Shown here piece by piece: positions 5,267-11,957 of a DNA stretch of 11,957 nt; the stretch's first letter is position 1, and each line of letters opens with the position of its first letter. Origin of the DNA: Solobacterium sp. Its GTDB lineage: Bacteria; Bacillota_I; Bacilli_A; Erysipelotrichales; Erysipelotrichaceae. Under the pieces are notes generated by a model. It did no database searches. It saw only the letters and a program-made list of their open reading frames with translations, and was not told the DNA's origin. The position numbers and the translations under genes are program-made. The stretch is taken from positions 1 to 11,957 of the forward strand of contig JAEEPV010000038.1 in assembly GCA_016284975.1 (NCBI GenBank), in the 5' to 3' direction.

Positions 5267-6602
5267 TGGTTATTCCTTTCAACGGGTTGTAAGTATCTGT
5301 GTATTTCATAATGAAACCACATTTACATAATAGGATGTCCCTGTTGAATGTATCACATACAGAGGTGCGAAGACGGAGTTTGCGGAGTTTTTCTTTCCGC
5401 TGCTGTTCTCTTTTGCGCTTGTCTCTGGAACGTTTCTTTTCATTGCCCATCAACTCATAAATGCGCTCAAGCTGATTCTTTTTCTTATTGTTGTAGAAGC
5501 CGTAGTACCGGACACAGCGGAATCCTTCATCCGAAATATGTATGATCATCTTCTTGAGAAGCTCGATTGCTGGTTCAACTACGACTTCACGTTTTTCGGT
5601 CTTATGATCGTTGTAATACCAGGCAACAGTTTTTGTTTTCTTATCATAGGAGATAAGTCTGCTTTCTGCCATGGCAGGGCGGGCGGCGTAACGCATCCTA
5701 TAACAGACACATCCAGCGATATCTTTGGAATATGATCTGTTGGATGTTTCGGGATCGTCTCTGGTGTATCTGGCATATACATAGAACCCTTTGTCCTGGT
5801 TTATATAACTTCTTTTTGCGTATGGGATGAAATCTCTGCCAAATTGTTGTTTTAGCAGGCGATTTACCTCATACTGCCAGGTCTTGCGAAGACTGGTGAA
5901 GTTGAAGTGATGGAATGGCTTGACACAATCATTGACCGGATCGTAGATCATCTCCGGAACGAGTGCGTGGATATGAGGATTCCATTTCAGATCCCGTCCG
6001 AATGTATGAATGGTTGCGATCATTCCAAAGACCATGGCATTTTGAAAGTTACGATAAAGATATGTATCATCTTTATCGTTGTGGAGCTTTCCGGTTTTAC
6101 TTCGCTTCCGCTTTTCTTTCCGATAGATGCTTTCGTTTGTTATTTTGCATATGGTGTTTCTGGCGGCGATAAAAAGAAGATTCAAAGCCGATCGGTCTTT
6201 GCGGAAGAGGATTCTGTATTCTTCGGGAATGGTGAATACAATATGACGGTGCTGGGTATCAAGACACATGGTTTCTGCCCGAATAGCGGGTGCCTTCTGA
6301 TATTTGACGCTACAGGATGTGCAGAAACGAGAATGACATTTCCTGTGGAATATCATTTCGTTACCGCAATTAGGGCATTCAAAAACATCAAATCCAAGAC
6401 AAATGGTGTTACAGAGGAGGGTCTTTTGCACATTATCCAGAACAACAGGACGAGCTTTCCCGGTCTGATCCATTTCGACAAACCAGTCATAATGATCCCA
6501 AAGAATTGTTTTCATTCTTGGTTTGTCAGGATCATAGTTGTTATCATCACAGCACAAAAGATTATCCGGAAGATCAATTGTATATAGTTCGGTATCTATC
6601 AT
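5163..6602 (-). CDS. IS91-family HUH transposase
   Basis: This 479-aa protein is a rolling-circle transposase. An N-terminal zinc-binding region (about residues 73-100: FECPNCG, then FCTSC) precedes the HUH motif WNPHIHALV (H210, H212), which binds the metal at the nicking site. YRMRY (Y301 and Y305) then fits the YxxxY catalytic tyrosine pair of the IS91 family. The conserved RYYGFY follows near 365-370, then a strongly basic stretch (about 386-410) and a C-terminal CKCG. The length is normal and there are no frameshifts, so the element may be active. The start at 6602 has only a weak GAG upstream; a TATAAT sequence (6610-6615, minus strand) sits immediately before it. A hairpin at 6620-6643 may limit transcription entering from the uxa operon. 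The 3' end overlaps the zinc-ribbon ORF. Confidence 0.85.
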   Translation of the reverse strand: MIDTELYTIDLPDNLLCCDDNNYDPDKPRMKTILWDHYDWFVEMDQTGKARPVVLDNVQKTLLCNTICLGFDVFECPNCGNEMIFHRKCHSRFCTSCSVKYQKAPAIRAETMCLDTQHRHIVFTIPEEYRILFRKDRSALNLLFIAARNTICKITNESIYRKEKRKRSKTGKLHNDKDDTYLYRNFQNAMVFGMIATIHTFGRDLKWNPHIHALVPEMIYDPVNDCVKPFHHFNFTSLRKTWQYEVNRLLKQQFGRDFIPYAKRSYINQDKGFYVYARYTRDDPETSNRSYSKDIAGCVCYRMRYAARPAMAESRLISYDKKTKTVAWYYNDHKTEKREVVVEPAIELLKKMIIHISDEGFRCVRYYGFYNNKKKNQLERIYELMGNEKKRSRDKRKREQQRKEKLRKLRLRTSVCDTFNRDILLCKCGFIMKYTDTYNPLKGITNDRTYRQKCIDEVREMRIPRIPPGRGSPISAGFI

Positions 6603-6619
6603 TACTCAAATTATAAAAT

Positions 6620-6643
6620 GAGCACCAACAATCGTTAGTGCTC
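6620..6643 (-). terminator. IS-end hairpin followed by ATTTT
   Basis: On the minus strand GAGCACTAAC and GTTGGTGCTC pair over 10 bp with one G.T wobble around a GATT tetraloop, followed by ATTTT. It lies between the uxaA end and the transposase start. It could protect the transposase from read-through transcription, or be part of the element's terminal structure. Confidence 0.45.
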
Positions 6644-6655
6644 AGTGTTTAACCC

Positions 6656-6672
6656 GGTCACCGCAGGTGACC
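6656..6672. terminator. Terminator stem after uxaA, T-tract displaced by the IS
   Basis: GGTCACC and GGTGACC form a perfect 7-bp stem around a GCA loop, directly after the uxaA stop. On the plus strand it is followed by seven T. On the minus strand, the direction of uxaA, it is now followed by GGGTTAAACA, with no T-tract. A T-rich CTTGTTTTTC lies at the far end of the insertion element, so the original terminator was probably split. Confidence 0.6.
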
Positions 6673-6677
6673 TTTTT

Positions 6678-8159
6678 TTAGAGCGTGACGCCCTGCTTGA
6701 AGATTGCGATATCGTGATATCCCGCTTCTTCTGAACGGCATTTCTTTCCGTTGGCTGTTTCAATCACCAGATCATAGAGCTCTTCACCGACACCTTCGAT
6801 CGAGCTGTCTTCAATTGCTCTTCCGGCATTCAGATCGATCCAGTTTTTCTTGTTATTGGCAAGCCGGGAGTTCGTTGCAATCTTTATGGTCGGAACAGCT
6901 GTCGCAAACGGGGTTCCCCGCCCGGTCGTAAACAGTACCATCTGACATCCTGCGGCAGCTTCTGCGGTTGCGGCGACAAGGTCATTTCCCGGCGTGGAAA
7001 GCAGGTTCAGGCCATTCTTCTCAAGCCGGTCACCGTATTCCAGTACATCGGAAACGACTGCGCTTCCGCTTTTCTGAACACACCCGTTGGATTTGTCTTC
7101 CAGGGTGGAGATTCCTCCGGCTTTGTTGCCGGGTGAGGGATTCTCATAGATGGTCTGATGATTAGCGGTGAAGTATTCTTTGAAGTTGTTGATAAGAGCA
7201 ACAGTTTTTTCAAACACTGCTTCATTGACCGCACGGTTCATCAGCTGAACTTCAGCACCGAACATCTCCGGAACTTCACACAGTACAGTCGTACCGCCAT
7301 CTGCCACAAGAAGGTCAGAGAAACGACCGACCACCGGATTTGCAGTAATGCCGGAAAGACCGTCCGATCCACCACACTTAAGGCCAATGCGCAGCTTTGA
7401 AGCAGGACACTCGGTACGCTCATCTTTGGATACGATTGCCGCAAGCTCTTCAAGCTGTGTCATGCATGCGGCGATTTCATCTTCTTCCTGCTGGGCAACC
7501 ACAAAGCGTACACGCTCCGGGTCATATGTGCCGATATACGGTTTCAGAACATCAATGTTGGAGTTTTCGCATCCAAGTCCAAGTACCAGAACACCGCCGG
7601 CATTCGGGTGTGTGATCAGATTGCCGAGAATCTTACGCGTGTTTTCCTGATCACCGCCCATCTGCGAGCATCCGTAAGGATGCGTAAATGCATGAATCCC
7701 GTCAATGGAACGGCGGATCAGAGGCTGAGCGAGCTGCTCCAGTTTCTGAACGATATTGTTTACACATCCGACGGTAGGGATGATCCAGATCTCGTTGCGG
7801 ATACCGACATCGCCATTGCTGCGTACAAAACCTTTGAAGGTTCTGCCTTCCGCTTCCGGCTGTTCAAACCGCTCGGGACTGTAAGTGTATTCCAGCAGTT
7901 CACCGAGATTGGTCTTAATGTTTTCAACATGGATATGGGATCCAGCGAGAACCGCTTTGACCGTATGGCCAATAACGGTGCCGTATTTGATAATGTTGGT
8001 ATTTTCAGGAAGATCACAGAGAGAGAACTTGTGTCCCTGTTCAATGTCTTCCTGCAGAACGACGCTGAGATCGCCGAAGGTCAATGTCTCGCCTTTGCAT
8101 AGAGGCTGAAGTGCCACTGCTACATTATCCTTGGAATGGATTTTTACTGCTTTCTGCAT
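6678..8159 (-). CDS. uxaA: Altronate dehydratase
   Basis: This 493-aa protein is a UxaA-type altronate hydrolase of the UxaA/GarD family. It removes water from D-altronate to give 2-keto-3-deoxy-D-gluconate in the galacturonate branch of hexuronate catabolism; characterised members need ferrous iron. The N-terminal SAF-like domain covers about residues 10-82 (VALQPLCKGE through HIHVENIKT). The large domain begins at GFVRSNGDVGIRNEIW and contains PTVGCVNN, HPYGCSQMGGD, GLGCEN, LKCGGSDGLSG and TTGRGTPF, all typical of the family. The length fits and the frame is intact. The ATG lies 2 nt after the uxaB stop with no clear ribosome site of its own, so translation is probably coupled to uxaB. It is the last gene of the operon. 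Confidence 0.93.
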   Translation of the reverse strand: MQKAVKIHSKDNVAVALQPLCKGETLTFGDLSVVLQEDIEQGHKFSLCDLPENTNIIKYGTVIGHTVKAVLAGSHIHVENIKTNLGELLEYTYSPERFEQPEAEGRTFKGFVRSNGDVGIRNEIWIIPTVGCVNNIVQKLEQLAQPLIRRSIDGIHAFTHPYGCSQMGGDQENTRKILGNLITHPNAGGVLVLGLGCENSNIDVLKPYIGTYDPERVRFVVAQQEEDEIAACMTQLEELAAIVSKDERTECPASKLRIGLKCGGSDGLSGITANPVVGRFSDLLVADGGTTVLCEVPEMFGAEVQLMNRAVNEAVFEKTVALINNFKEYFTANHQTIYENPSPGNKAGGISTLEDKSNGCVQKSGSAVVSDVLEYGDRLEKNGLNLLSTPGNDLVAATAEAAAGCQMVLFTTGRGTPFATAVPTIKIATNSRLANNKKNWIDLNAGRAIEDSSIEGVGEELYDLVIETANGKKCRSEEAGYHDIAIFKQGVTL

Positions 8160-8161
8160 AA

Positions 8162-9643
8162 TCAGCCGAAATATTTTTCAAGGGCCTTTTCCATCCCTTC
8201 ACTGCGGATCACATCGAGGTATTCGGTTACCTTGTCTTCCAGACCGGCTATCACTGTAAGATCCTGGCCATGGAATGCAGTATTCGAAAGATATGCATGT
8301 ACGAATTCACGGGTGTCTTTCGCGCTGTTGTCACGGAAGAACTCCAGAACTGCAGGATCATCCTTGATATCATATGTATCTTCGCCGCGTGTTCCCTTCA
8401 GAACGCCGTCTGTAAGATTGGTGGAGGAATAGAACGCCATCAGAGAGGCAATGGAGAATGTCAGACGTTCCGGAAGTTTTCCAAAACGTTCAACATAGCC
8501 AAGGAAGGATGGCAGGCAGCGCGCCTTCCACTTGGAAACCGAATTCAGTGCGATCGCAAGCAGACTGTGCTGGATGAACGGATTGTTAAAGCGGTCAACG
8601 ACAGCGTCTGCGAACTGTTCGAGATCTTCTTTCGGAAGCGTCAGTGTCGGAATAACTTCTTCATGAATGGTCTTCAGCATGAAATCCTTCATGATCGGAT
8701 CCTGCATGGACTGGTTGACGAAATCGTTGCCCTTGAGATAGGAAGCCAGAACAAAGGATGTATGTGCACCGTTGAGAATACGTACTTTTCTCTGTTTGTA
8801 CGGTTTCTGATTATCGGTAAAGATGACATCCATACCGGTCTTGTCCTGCAGTGCCTGATCCATCGGCCATTCTTTGGAGATATCCTTTTCGGATTCAATT
8901 ACCCAAAGCGCGAAGGGCTCAGCGGTGTCGAGGATGTTGTCCTGATAACCAAGCTCATTCCAGATCTTTTCGGCATCGGCTCTTGGATAACCTGTAACGA
9001 TACGGTCTACAAGTGTGCTGGTGAAGATGCATGCCTGATCGACCCAGTTCCGGAATCCTTCATCCAGATTCCAGAGATCGATATACTTCATAACGCATTT
9101 CTTCAGCTCAATTCCGTTATCATCGATCAGTTCCACCGGCAGCATTACCAGTCCTTTTTCCGGATCACCGTTGAATGTTTCATAACGGGTCAGAAGGAAC
9201 TGTGTGAGTTTTGCCGGGAAGGTGATGTTCAGTTTCTCTTCGAAACGGTCTTCCGGATTGTATACAATACCTGCTTCGGTTGTATTGGATACGACAAAGC
9301 GAAGCGTATCGATTTTCGCAGTACTGATATATTCCTCATAATCACGGAAGGGTGAAACGATGTTCTTTACGGAAGTGATCTGGCGTGTTTCGACATATGG
9401 CTCGCCCTCTACACGTCCGCGAAGCTGCAGGGTGTACTGACAGTCCTGATCCAGAAACATGTGATCGATATCGCCGAATCCGATCGGACGGATCAGAACG
9501 ATGCTGCCGTCGAACAGTCCTTTTTCGTTGGCGATATCAATCATATAGTCCACAAAAGCGCGAAGGAAGTTACCTTCGCCAAACTGGGCTACTTTGACAG
9601 GGCGGTCGACAGGGTTTGTGATGTTCTTGTTTAATAGTTCCAT
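8162..9643 (-). CDS. uxaB: Tagaturonate reductase (altronate oxidoreductase)
   Basis: This 493-aa enzyme belongs to the long-chain mannitol dehydrogenase family and reduces D-tagaturonate to D-altronate with NADH. The Rossmann motif QFGEGNFLRAFVD is at residues 20-32. The family catalytic pattern Lys-Asn-His lies in KVRILNGAHTSFV (K286, N291, H294). The C-terminal helical domain (SLLAIALNSVSKWKARCLPSF onward) matches the family, and the length is normal. The start at 9643 follows GAGGA at a spacing of about 8 nt. It lies 23 nt after the LacI-type regulator gene and 2 nt before uxaA. The regulator-uxaB-uxaA order is the same as the end of the Bacillus subtilis exu locus. The UxaC isomerase and the later KDG steps are not in this window. 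Confidence 0.93.
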   Translation of the reverse strand: MELLNKNITNPVDRPVKVAQFGEGNFLRAFVDYMIDIANEKGLFDGSIVLIRPIGFGDIDHMFLDQDCQYTLQLRGRVEGEPYVETRQITSVKNIVSPFRDYEEYISTAKIDTLRFVVSNTTEAGIVYNPEDRFEEKLNITFPAKLTQFLLTRYETFNGDPEKGLVMLPVELIDDNGIELKKCVMKYIDLWNLDEGFRNWVDQACIFTSTLVDRIVTGYPRADAEKIWNELGYQDNILDTAEPFALWVIESEKDISKEWPMDQALQDKTGMDVIFTDNQKPYKQRKVRILNGAHTSFVLASYLKGNDFVNQSMQDPIMKDFMLKTIHEEVIPTLTLPKEDLEQFADAVVDRFNNPFIQHSLLAIALNSVSKWKARCLPSFLGYVERFGKLPERLTFSIASLMAFYSSTNLTDGVLKGTRGEDTYDIKDDPAVLEFFRDNSAKDTREFVHAYLSNTAFHGQDLTVIAGLEDKVTEYLDVIRSEGMEKALEKYFG

Positions 9644-9666
9644 TTTCTCATTCCTCTTTTTCTTTT

Positions 9667-10677
9667 TTATCCATTAATACGACGGGTGCTTTCAAGTTCG
9701 TTGATCCGGCATTTCAGGATCACATTCGGCGCCTCATCGTTATGTTCTTCAATACGATCGATCAGGATTCTGGCAGCGGCCTGTCCTTCCTCATACGCGG
9801 GCTGCACGATCGTTGTGATGGAAGGTGATACAAGCTCAGTCCATTCCAGAGAATCGAACCCAATCAGACCGATCTTTCCGGGAATCAATTCGGGGTAATG
9901 GCGCAGAACAAGGTATACTTTGTCCAGCAGCCAGTTATTGCATACAAAGATAGCAGTTGTCTGATCGGATTCCAGATACGGCTTCAGCTTTTCTTCCAGA
10001 TATTCTTTCGTTGTTCTGTCATCTGCCAGAAGCGTTTCATACGATTTCTTATTCAGTTCAAGGCAATCCGTGAAGCCGCGGTTACGTTCCATTCGGGTCT
10101 GCAGAACATATGGATCCGCAGTGATCATCAGGAACCGGTCATAACCTTCGGAAACCAGTTTTTCCGTTGCGTCATATACTGCTTCATAGTTGTTTGTTTT
10201 TACCCAGAGCGTACTGCTGGATGGGTTGGGAGAATCAAAGTAGGCAATCGGTTTCTGAATGTTCATCTCTTTCCACATGGTCTCAAAGTGAACCGTTGGC
10301 TGAACAATAAATCCATCCACACCCATAGCGGCCATGCCTGTGATGCAGCGACGCTCGTTTTCCAGCAGATAGCCGCTGGAACCAACGATCATCTGATAGC
10401 CCGCTTTACGCGAAAAATCATCAATCCCTTTTACGATCTGATTCGCAAAGGAGTTTGTGATATCACCAATCACAACGCCGATCAGGTGCGTCTGCTTATA
10501 GTTAAGAGACCGTGCAATGGTATTTGGATAGTAATTCGTCCGTGCAATTACTTCTTCCAGGCGTGCCCGGGTTTCTTCAGACATTTTGTCAAACTTTCCG
10601 TTCAGATAGAAAGAAACAGTAGTTTTCGAAACACCGGCAAGCTTTGCAATATCATTAATTGTAATTCTTCCACTCAT
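9667..10677 (-). CDS. LacI-family regulator of hexuronate genes
   Basis: This 336-aa repressor-type protein has an N-terminal HTH (TINDIAKLAGVSKTTVSFYLNG, about residues 6-27). A hinge region with the expected YYPNTIARSL follows. The periplasmic-binding-protein-like effector domain starts at HLIGVVIGDITNSF. By position it is the counterpart of B. subtilis ExuR, or a KdgR-like protein. The inducer is likely a hexuronate or KDG-pathway intermediate, but this is not shown by the sequence. The ATG at 10677 has only a weak G-rich site (GGGGGC) before it; the next residues, SGRITINDIAK, are the normal LacI start. It is the first gene of the operon with uxaB and uxaA. An AACCGGTT operator lies between its promoter and its start codon, which suggests autorepression. 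Confidence 0.9.
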   Translation of the reverse strand: MSGRITINDIAKLAGVSKTTVSFYLNGKFDKMSEETRARLEEVIARTNYYPNTIARSLNYKQTHLIGVVIGDITNSFANQIVKGIDDFSRKAGYQMIVGSSGYLLENERRCITGMAAMGVDGFIVQPTVHFETMWKEMNIQKPIAYFDSPNPSSSTLWVKTNNYEAVYDATEKLVSEGYDRFLMITADPYVLQTRMERNRGFTDCLELNKKSYETLLADDRTTKEYLEEKLKPYLESDQTTAIFVCNNWLLDKVYLVLRHYPELIPGKIGLIGFDSLEWTELVSPSITTIVQPAYEEGQAAARILIDRIEEHNDEAPNVILKCRINELESTRRING

Positions 10678-10690
10678 ATCAAAGCCCCCA

Positions 10691-10705
10691 CGTTAACCGG
10701 TTTAT
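10691..10705. promoter_or_regulatory. Operator at the regulator promoter
   Basis: CGTTAACCGGTTTAT contains the palindrome TTAACCGGTT with a central CG. It sits just downstream of the minus-strand -10 element, at about +1, where bound repressor would block initiation. The same 15 bases recur in inverted orientation at 4864-4878. A related ACCGGTTTAC lies at the divergent start site. Confidence 0.65.
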
Positions 10706-10711
10706 ACAGTT

Positions 10712-10740
10712 AAGGTAGAACTTTCTTCGTATTTTGTCAA
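10712..10740 (-). promoter_or_regulatory. Promoter of the lacI-uxaB-uxaA operon
   Basis: On the minus strand TTGACA (10735-10740) and TACCTT (10712-10717) are separated by exactly 17 bp. The start site would fall near 10705, inside the AACCGGTT operator, giving a leader of about 28 nt to the ATG. Confidence 0.65.
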
Positions 10741-10803
10741 TGATGCAAGATGTGAAAAATGCAGAAAAATACGATATTTTATAGAAATATCATAATCTTC
10801 GCC

Positions 10804-10815
10804 AAAAACGTTTGA
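10804..10815 (+). repeat. Direct repeat AAAAACGTTTGA, copy 1
   Basis: The same 12-mer recurs at 10994-11005, 190 bp away. AAACGTTT is a CG-centred palindrome resembling CcpA/LacI-family half-sites. In this copy it overlaps the TTGACA box of the divergent promoter, so it may be a catabolite-control site; that role is inferred. Confidence 0.45.
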
Positions 10816-10840
10816 CAAACGGAAGCAAATCGGTTAAATT
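10812..10840 (+). promoter_or_regulatory. Strong divergent promoter of the sRNA candidate
   Basis: TTGACA (10812-10817) and TAAATT (10835-10840) lie 17 bp apart, close to consensus, pointing away from the regulator gene. The start would be near 10847, within a palindromic operator. Confidence 0.7.
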
Positions 10841-10862
10841 GATAGTGTACCGGTTTACTATC
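10841..10862. promoter_or_regulatory. 22-bp palindromic operator at the divergent start site
   Basis: The arms GATAGT and ACTATC flank a TACCGGT-centred core. The 22-bp site is identical to its reverse complement at 18 positions. It shares the ACCGGTTTA core with the regulator's own operator and overlaps the predicted transcription start, so repression by the LacI-family protein is likely. Confidence 0.6.
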
Positions 10863-10966
10863 ACAGTGGCCACAGGATAGGGCCGCGCTGAGTAACCAGG
10901 AAAACGGATATCTTACCCCTCCTTAACAGAGAACAGCAGAAAGTAGGTCCTGCTGTTCTTTGTTTA
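10847..10966 (+). ncRNA. Candidate LacI-controlled small RNA (about 120 nt)
   Basis: A near-consensus promoter with an operator on its start site leads into about 120 nt that end in a 10-bp intrinsic terminator. There is no ATG with a ribosome site in between; the only GTG frames stop within 12 codons. GGTTTACT (10852-10859) can pair with AGTAACC (10891-10897), enclosing a GGCC-rich element. The stretch CCCCTCCTT (10916-10924), between this fold and the terminator, contains CCTCCTT, the anti-Shine-Dalgarno sequence. It could therefore pair with ribosome sites, as C-rich loops of Gram-positive sRNAs do. The alternative is an attenuated leader of a plus-strand gene since lost. Confidence 0.45.
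10930..10966 (+). terminator. Intrinsic terminator of the sRNA candidate
   Basis: AGAACAGCAG (10930-10939) and CTGCTGTTCT (10950-10959) form a perfect 10-bp stem with a 10-nt loop, followed by TTGTTTATT. Confidence 0.8.
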
Positions 10967-10993
10967 TTGACTAGGAAAGTTCTCTTGACGGAT

Positions 10994-11048
10994 AAAAACG
11001 TTTGAAAATCTGAAGGTACGACAAAAAGGTGTAAAAATCGGTTAAAAT
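10994..11048 (+). promoter_or_regulatory. Second, weaker copy of the promoter module
   Basis: AAAAACGTTTGA (10994-11005) recurs here. It is followed by ACGACA (11018-11023) and, in GTAAAAATCGGTTAAAAT, a close match to the ATCGGTTAAATT that carries the first promoter's -10 element. Spacing between the boxes is 18-19 bp and the -35 is poor, so this copy should be weaker or need an activator. Confidence 0.35.
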
Positions 11049-11052
11049 TTAA

Positions 11053-11068
11053 ACACATATATATGTGT
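11053..11068. repeat. 16-bp perfect palindrome ACACATATATATGTGT
   Basis: This self-complementary sequence sits at the start site expected from the second promoter module, the same place the operator occupies in the first. It may be another operator or a small hairpin in the transcript. Confidence 0.4.
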
Positions 11069-11110
11069 ACTGCATGTGAGTTCGAAATTGCGTGCGGATG
11101 TTTTTTGGGG

Positions 11111-11146
11111 GCCAGGTATGACTGCATCGTATCTGGCTTTAATATT
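11111..11146 (+). terminator. Terminator-like hairpin downstream of the second module
   Basis: GCCAGGTA (11111-11118) and TATCTGGC (11130-11137) pair over 8 bp with one G.T wobble, followed by TTTAATATT. It would end a transcript of about 90 nt starting near 11055. No convincing ORF is seen in that stretch. Confidence 0.45.
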
Positions 11147-11227
11147 CAGCTCGTAAGCAGTTTTGCCCCTTATCCAGGCCAGGTCTGCTCAAACCTCTTC
11201 GAAGACAGCGACATGAATTAGCTGAAC

Positions 11228-11957
11228 CGGAATTGCATCTACGGGGGCTCACCGCCGCCCTTAAACCGAGACGGAATATATGCGTCAACAAATTCCATGT
11301 AGTGCCCACACGTACACAGAAGTGGGTCCACACCGAATGTGCTGATCAGATTCAGCCGATAGTGTTTCGGCTGATCATGATCCAATTTATAGCGATTTTG
11401 TCGCTTCAGTTTTCTTTTTACTGCCTGTTTATGACTGTGGTCACATGTGGCGTAAATACCGTAATAACGAATCATTTTGAACTGCGGATGGGGGATGTGA
11501 CGTATCAGTTTCAGCATGAACCGGAAGATGGGTTCATTATCAACAGAAACCCGTTCATTTGATTTATGGTCAACATAGAAATAACTAATAGTTCTGGAGT
11601 GGAAGTTATAACCTGTAATCCTGCTTTGCGCCATAGCAGGTTTCCCGGCATAGCGGATCATATATTTAACAACCTGATCTTTACCGTTTTTACAGTTTTT
11701 CATGGGCGGGCGTAAACGTAGAAACCATTTTTATCATCTTTGTAAAGAGTGTTAACCAGACGTTTGAAGTCCTTCAGTTCCTTTGAACCTGGAGGAAGAG
11801 CCGCTTTCATTTTATCGAGAAGCTGCTTCATAAAAGATTTGCGTAAAGAAGCATAATTGATATATTTGAGAGCTTTATAAACATGATTCTGGTCCATACC
11901 ACCCTCAGTACAGAGCGCGTGGACATGCGGGTTCCATTTAAGATCTCTACCATACGA
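11228..11957 (-). mobile_element. Second IS91-like element, partial
   Basis: The element runs off the right edge. A GAAC at 11224-11227, one of the two target tetranucleotides of IS91-type elements, lies directly beyond the transposase 3' end. A GGGC/GCCC hairpin about 17 nt inside (11245-11260) is where a rolling-circle terminal hairpin would be expected. Its transposase is clearly different from that of the element at 5068-6655, so this is a separate arrival, not a duplicate. Confidence 0.55.
11239..11957 (-). pseudogene. IS91-family transposase, partial and split by a frame change
   Basis: Two pieces together make the C-terminal part of an HUH transposase. The upstream piece (11700-11957, open at the window edge) holds the HUH motif WNPHVHALC and ends at GFYVYARP. 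The downstream piece (11239-11703) continues with PMKN-like sequence, the YxxxY tyrosine pair YMIRY, RYYGIY and a C-terminal CTCGHYM. Aligned to IS91 family sequences, FYVYARP-PMKN...KYMIRYAGKPAMAQSR is one continuous block, so the break is a single-base frame change. The stop of the first piece and the ATG of the second overlap as ATGA. That could permit coupled translation of two polypeptides; simple inactivation is more likely. The N-terminal zinc-binding part lies outside the window. Confidence 0.75.

Larger units (their letters stand above)
5068..6655 (-). mobile_element. IS91-like rolling-circle insertion element
   Basis: The element contains an IS91-type HUH/Y2 transposase and an overlapping zinc-ribbon ORF. 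IS91-family elements insert next to GAAC or CAAG without duplicating the target. A CAAG at 5064-5067 lies directly beyond the 3' end of the ORFs and is the likely target tetranucleotide, putting that end at 5068. The other end lies within 6644-6655, between a 10-bp hairpin (6620-6643) and the uxaA terminator stem (6656-6672). Joining the flanks would rebuild a terminator stem followed by CTTGTTTTTC, which supports these limits. Exact ends are inferred. Confidence 0.6.

Noticed and set aside
5907..6587. Plus-strand ORF of 226 aa opposite the transposase
   Set aside because: It is antisense to the intact IS91-type transposase whose motifs are all in the minus frame.
8270..9355. Plus-strand ORF of 361 aa opposite uxaB
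   Set aside because: It is a shadow of the conserved uxaB frame, with no start signals and no recognisable domain.
10861..11127. Minus-strand ORF of 88 aa upstream of the regulator
   Set aside because: It crosses the terminator and promoter elements, has no ribosome site and an unconvincing composition; the region is better explained as non-coding.

Overview
The window comes from a Firmicutes-type (Bacillota) genome. The evidence is strong AGGAGG-like ribosome sites, close-to-consensus TTGACA/TATAAT-like promoters, short A/T-rich intergenic gaps, and the LacI-uxaB-uxaA gene order known from Bacillus-like hexuronate loci. An Erysipelotrichia- or Lachnospiraceae-like gut anaerobe is plausible, but the sequence alone does not fix the genus.

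Layout. Positions 1-333 hold the C-terminal SPASM end of a radical SAM protein (+), facing adenine deaminase (ade, 408-2204, -) across a shared terminator. Next is a 38-codon small ORF (2368-2484, +) with its own promoter and a very strong terminator. It is followed by a small XRE-type regulator (2581-2811) and a six-gene tRNA array, Gln-His-Phe-Glu-Ile-Asp (2832-3297). A membrane-anchored GGDEF protein lies on the minus strand (3318-4415). About 650 bp without a convincing gene follows, containing an orphan LacI-type operator and several inverted repeats.

An IS91-like rolling-circle element (about 5068-6655) carries an HUH/YxxxY transposase and an overlapping 62-aa zinc-ribbon ORF. It appears to have landed inside the terminator of the hexuronate operon. 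That operon reads lacI-type regulator, uxaB (tagaturonate reductase), uxaA (altronate dehydratase) on the minus strand (10677 to 6678). The enzymes convert D-tagaturonate to D-altronate and then to 2-keto-3-deoxygluconate. The regulator promoter is overlapped by an AACCGGTT operator.

Divergent from the regulator is a strong plus-strand promoter with a 22-bp palindromic operator at its start site. It leads into about 120 nt with no usable ORF, a CCCCUCCUU stretch identical at its core to the 16S anti-Shine-Dalgarno, and a 10-bp terminator: a candidate hexuronate-controlled small RNA. A weaker copy of the same promoter module follows 190 bp on, ending in another terminator-like hairpin. The right edge of the window is a second, diverged IS91-like transposase split by a frame change (11239-11957, running off the end).

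The points most worth a second look are the divergent sRNA candidate, the exact 15-bp operator shared with the orphan site near 4870, and a tRNA-Ile whose D- and T-loops lack the usual tertiary-contact bases while all its stems are intact.
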